Positions 62,648-64,000 of a stretch of 64,000 bases of DNA are shown piece after piece. A model generated the notes under the pieces. That model saw nothing but the letters and a program-made list of their open reading frames with translations, was not told where the DNA came from and ran no database searches. Each line of letters starts with the position of its first letter. The first letter of the stretch is position 1. Position numbers and translations under genes: made by a program. Source of the DNA: Candidatus Methylomirabilota bacterium (GTDB lineage Bacteria > Methylomirabilota > Methylomirabilia > Rokubacteriales > CSP1-6). The stretch covers positions 27,928 through 91,927 of the forward strand of contig DASTYT010000124.1 of NCBI GenBank assembly GCA_035764725.1, in the 5' to 3' direction.

Positions 62648-64000
62648 ATCAGAAAGCTCACCGGCATCGTCGCGATCGGCGCCGGCGCCTACGGCGCCCT
62701 GGCCTCGCTCCTGCACCTCTATACCGCTGGCTACGGCGTGTTCGAGCCGCGCATCCAGCGGTCGCTCCACCTGCTTTTCCTGGTCCCGCTGGTCTTCTTG
62801 ACCTTCCCGTTCAACCGTCGCTCACCGCAGCACCGCCCCAGCGCCTTCGACTGGGCATGGGCCACGATCTCGTGGCTGGCCAGCGCGTACCTCATCTGGG
62901 ATCACGCGCGGCTCGACCATCGCTGGGAGGGCGCCTCCCCGGTGCTGCCGGTGGAGGTGGTGCTGGGGTCCATCATGGCTGTCCTGGTCATCGAGGCCTG
63001 CCGCCGTTCGCTCTCGCCGTGGATGGCGGTGACGATCTCGCTGTCGCTCGTCTATCTCGCGACCAGCCAGTGGATCCCCGGCCTCTTCAACTTCAAGGGC
63101 TATTCGTTCCCGCGGATGGTCGAGTTCGTCTACCTCGCCGGCGACGAGGGCATGTACGGCTTCCTCACCGGCATCTCCGCCAACATCCTTTACATCTACG
63201 TGCTCTTCGCCTCGGTGATGATGCGCGCCGGGGTCGGCGAGTGGGTGATCGACGTGGCGGTGAAGCTCGCGGGCTGGGCCCGGGGTGGCCCCGCCAAGAT
63301 CGCGGTGGTGGGCTCCGCCCTCTTCGGCACGATTTCGGGCTCCACCGTGGCCAACGTCTATGCCACGGGCTCATTCACGATCCCCCTCATGAAGAAGGGC
63401 GGCTACTCGGCGAAGAGCGCCGCCGCCATCGAGGCCATCGCGGGCACCGGCGGGCAGATCATGCCGCCGGTCATGGGCGCCGGCGTCTTCATCATGGCGG
63501 AGATCACGGGGATCTCGTACTTCGACATCATCAAGGCGGCGGCCATCCCGGCCATCCTCTACTACGTCGGGCTCTCCGCCATGGTGCATTTCCTCGCGCT
63601 CCGCTACGGGATGCAGCCGGTGCCGAAGGCCGAACTGCCCTCGTGGAAGCCCGTCCTGAGACGCGCGTACTTCGCGATCCCCTTCGGCCTCATCGTGTAT
63701 CTCCTCGCCCACGGGTACTCGCCGACTGGCGCAGCGTTCTACACCATCCTGACGACCTTCGCCCTGTCCTTCCTTGACCGGAGGACCTGGATGACGCCCC
63801 GGAAGTGTTGGGGCGCGCTGGTGGAGGCGGCGTTCAGCGCCGGGACCATCGCGGTGGCGCTGGCGGGCTCGGGGATGATCGTGGGCGTGCTCACTCGCAC
63901 CGGCGCCGCCCTCGCCTTCAGCGGCGTGGTGGTTCAGGCCGCCCATGGCGTCCTGATCGTGGCCATGATCCTGATCTTCGCGGTGGTGTCCATCCTAGGC
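62648..64000 (+). CDS. Fused TRAP transporter permease (TAXI type, DctQM), 3' end cut by the window edge
   Basis: A large inner-membrane permease with many hydrophobic helices. The N-terminus carries LTGIVAIGAGAYGALASLLH and LYTAGYGVFEPRIQ, a region typical of TAXI-type 4TM/12TM fused permeases. FGTISGSTVANVYATGSFTI near residue 225 and AIAGTGGQIMPPVMGAGVF near 265 are conserved core motifs. No ATG, GTG or TTG is in frame before the first helix; ATC 62648 lies 8 bases after GGGAG and is taken as the likely start. The next GTG (62738) would remove the first helix. The frame is open to the right edge. It pairs with the TAXI protein at 61145. Confidence 0.85.
   Translation, partial: MRKLTGIVAIGAGAYGALASLLHLYTAGYGVFEPRIQRSLHLLFLVPLVFLTFPFNRRSPQHRPSAFDWAWATISWLASAYLIWDHARLDHRWEGASPVLPVEVVLGSIMAVLVIEACRRSLSPWMAVTISLSLVYLATSQWIPGLFNFKGYSFPRMVEFVYLAGDEGMYGFLTGISANILYIYVLFASVMMRAGVGEWVIDVAVKLAGWARGGPAKIAVVGSALFGTISGSTVANVYATGSFTIPLMKKGGYSAKSAAAIEAIAGTGGQIMPPVMGAGVFIMAEITGISYFDIIKAAAIPAILYYVGLSAMVHFLALRYGMQPVPKAELPSWKPVLRRAYFAIPFGLIVYLLAHGYSPTGAAFYTILTTFALSFLDRRTWMTPRKCWGALVEAAFSAGTIAVALAGSGMIVGVLTRTGAALAFSGVVVQAAHGVLIVAMILIFAVVSILG

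Overview
The window is a 64 kb, GC-rich bacterial chromosome segment. It has no tRNA, rRNA, CRISPR array or insertion sequence that I can see. The gene content suggests an uncultured, respiring, soil- or sediment-type bacterium of the Rokubacteria/Methylomirabilota kind: futalosine menaquinone genes, several sugar ABC and TRAP/TAXI importers, hydantoinase and xanthine-dehydrogenase-type enzymes, and a PEP-CTERM/XrtA-style exopolysaccharide cluster. This placement is inference from gene content; a protein search would settle it.

Region 1 (1-27767, almost all minus strand) is an exopolysaccharide locus. In the direction of transcription it has three blocks. The first is a degenerate GGDEF protein, a sigma54 activator, a Wza-type export protein and an outer-membrane beta-barrel. 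The second is an initiating sugar phosphotransferase, a Wzz/tyrosine-kinase fusion, a nucleotide-sugar dehydrogenase, an epimerase, a DUF3473-type deacetylase, WecB and a FemAB protein. The third is two GT4 transferases, an acetyltransferase, an asparagine-synthase-like protein, a deacetylase, GlmS, three GT2 transferases and a Wzm/Wzt ABC exporter. Each block is preceded by a good sigma54 (-24/-12) promoter, and two NtrC-family activators lie beside them. Two of these promoters carry the same bipartite upstream element (CTAGTTGAG-N27-CGTATAG, read on the + strand). I regard this as the most interesting signal in the window: a sigma54 regulon for surface polysaccharide with its own enhancer element. 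The locus also carries several lesions or odd residues: an in-frame amber codon in the tyrosine kinase, a Phe in place of the catalytic Tyr in the epimerase, no Cys2 in the asparagine synthase, and a degenerate GGDEF motif.

Region 2 (27826-41712) holds a CheY-like regulator, an MmgE/PrpD protein, a small exported protein, a PHP phosphoesterase, futalosine-pathway genes (mqnD facing mqnC and mqnE), a sugar ABC importer lacking an ATPase gene, two MaoC-fold proteins (one without catalytic residues), a GT28-type glycosyltransferase, a polysaccharide deacetylase that seems to start at CTG, and ilvD.

Region 3 (41727-52245) has a JmjC/cupin oxygenase, a hydantoinase/oxoprolinase A and B pair, a second sugar ABC importer without an ATPase, and a lone CoxL/XdhA-type molybdenum hydroxylase subunit.

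Region 4 (52289-64000, plus strand) is a tightly coupled run: metH, a methyltransferase, queG, a LOG-family protein, def, a receiver-like protein, a ferritin-like protein, a SirB1/TPR protein and an Asp/Glu-racemase-family protein. It is followed by a TAXI solute-binding protein, a terminator, a small unknown protein and a fused TRAP permease cut by the window edge. Several promoters here look like extended -10 sites placed so close to the start codon that the transcripts would be leaderless or nearly so.
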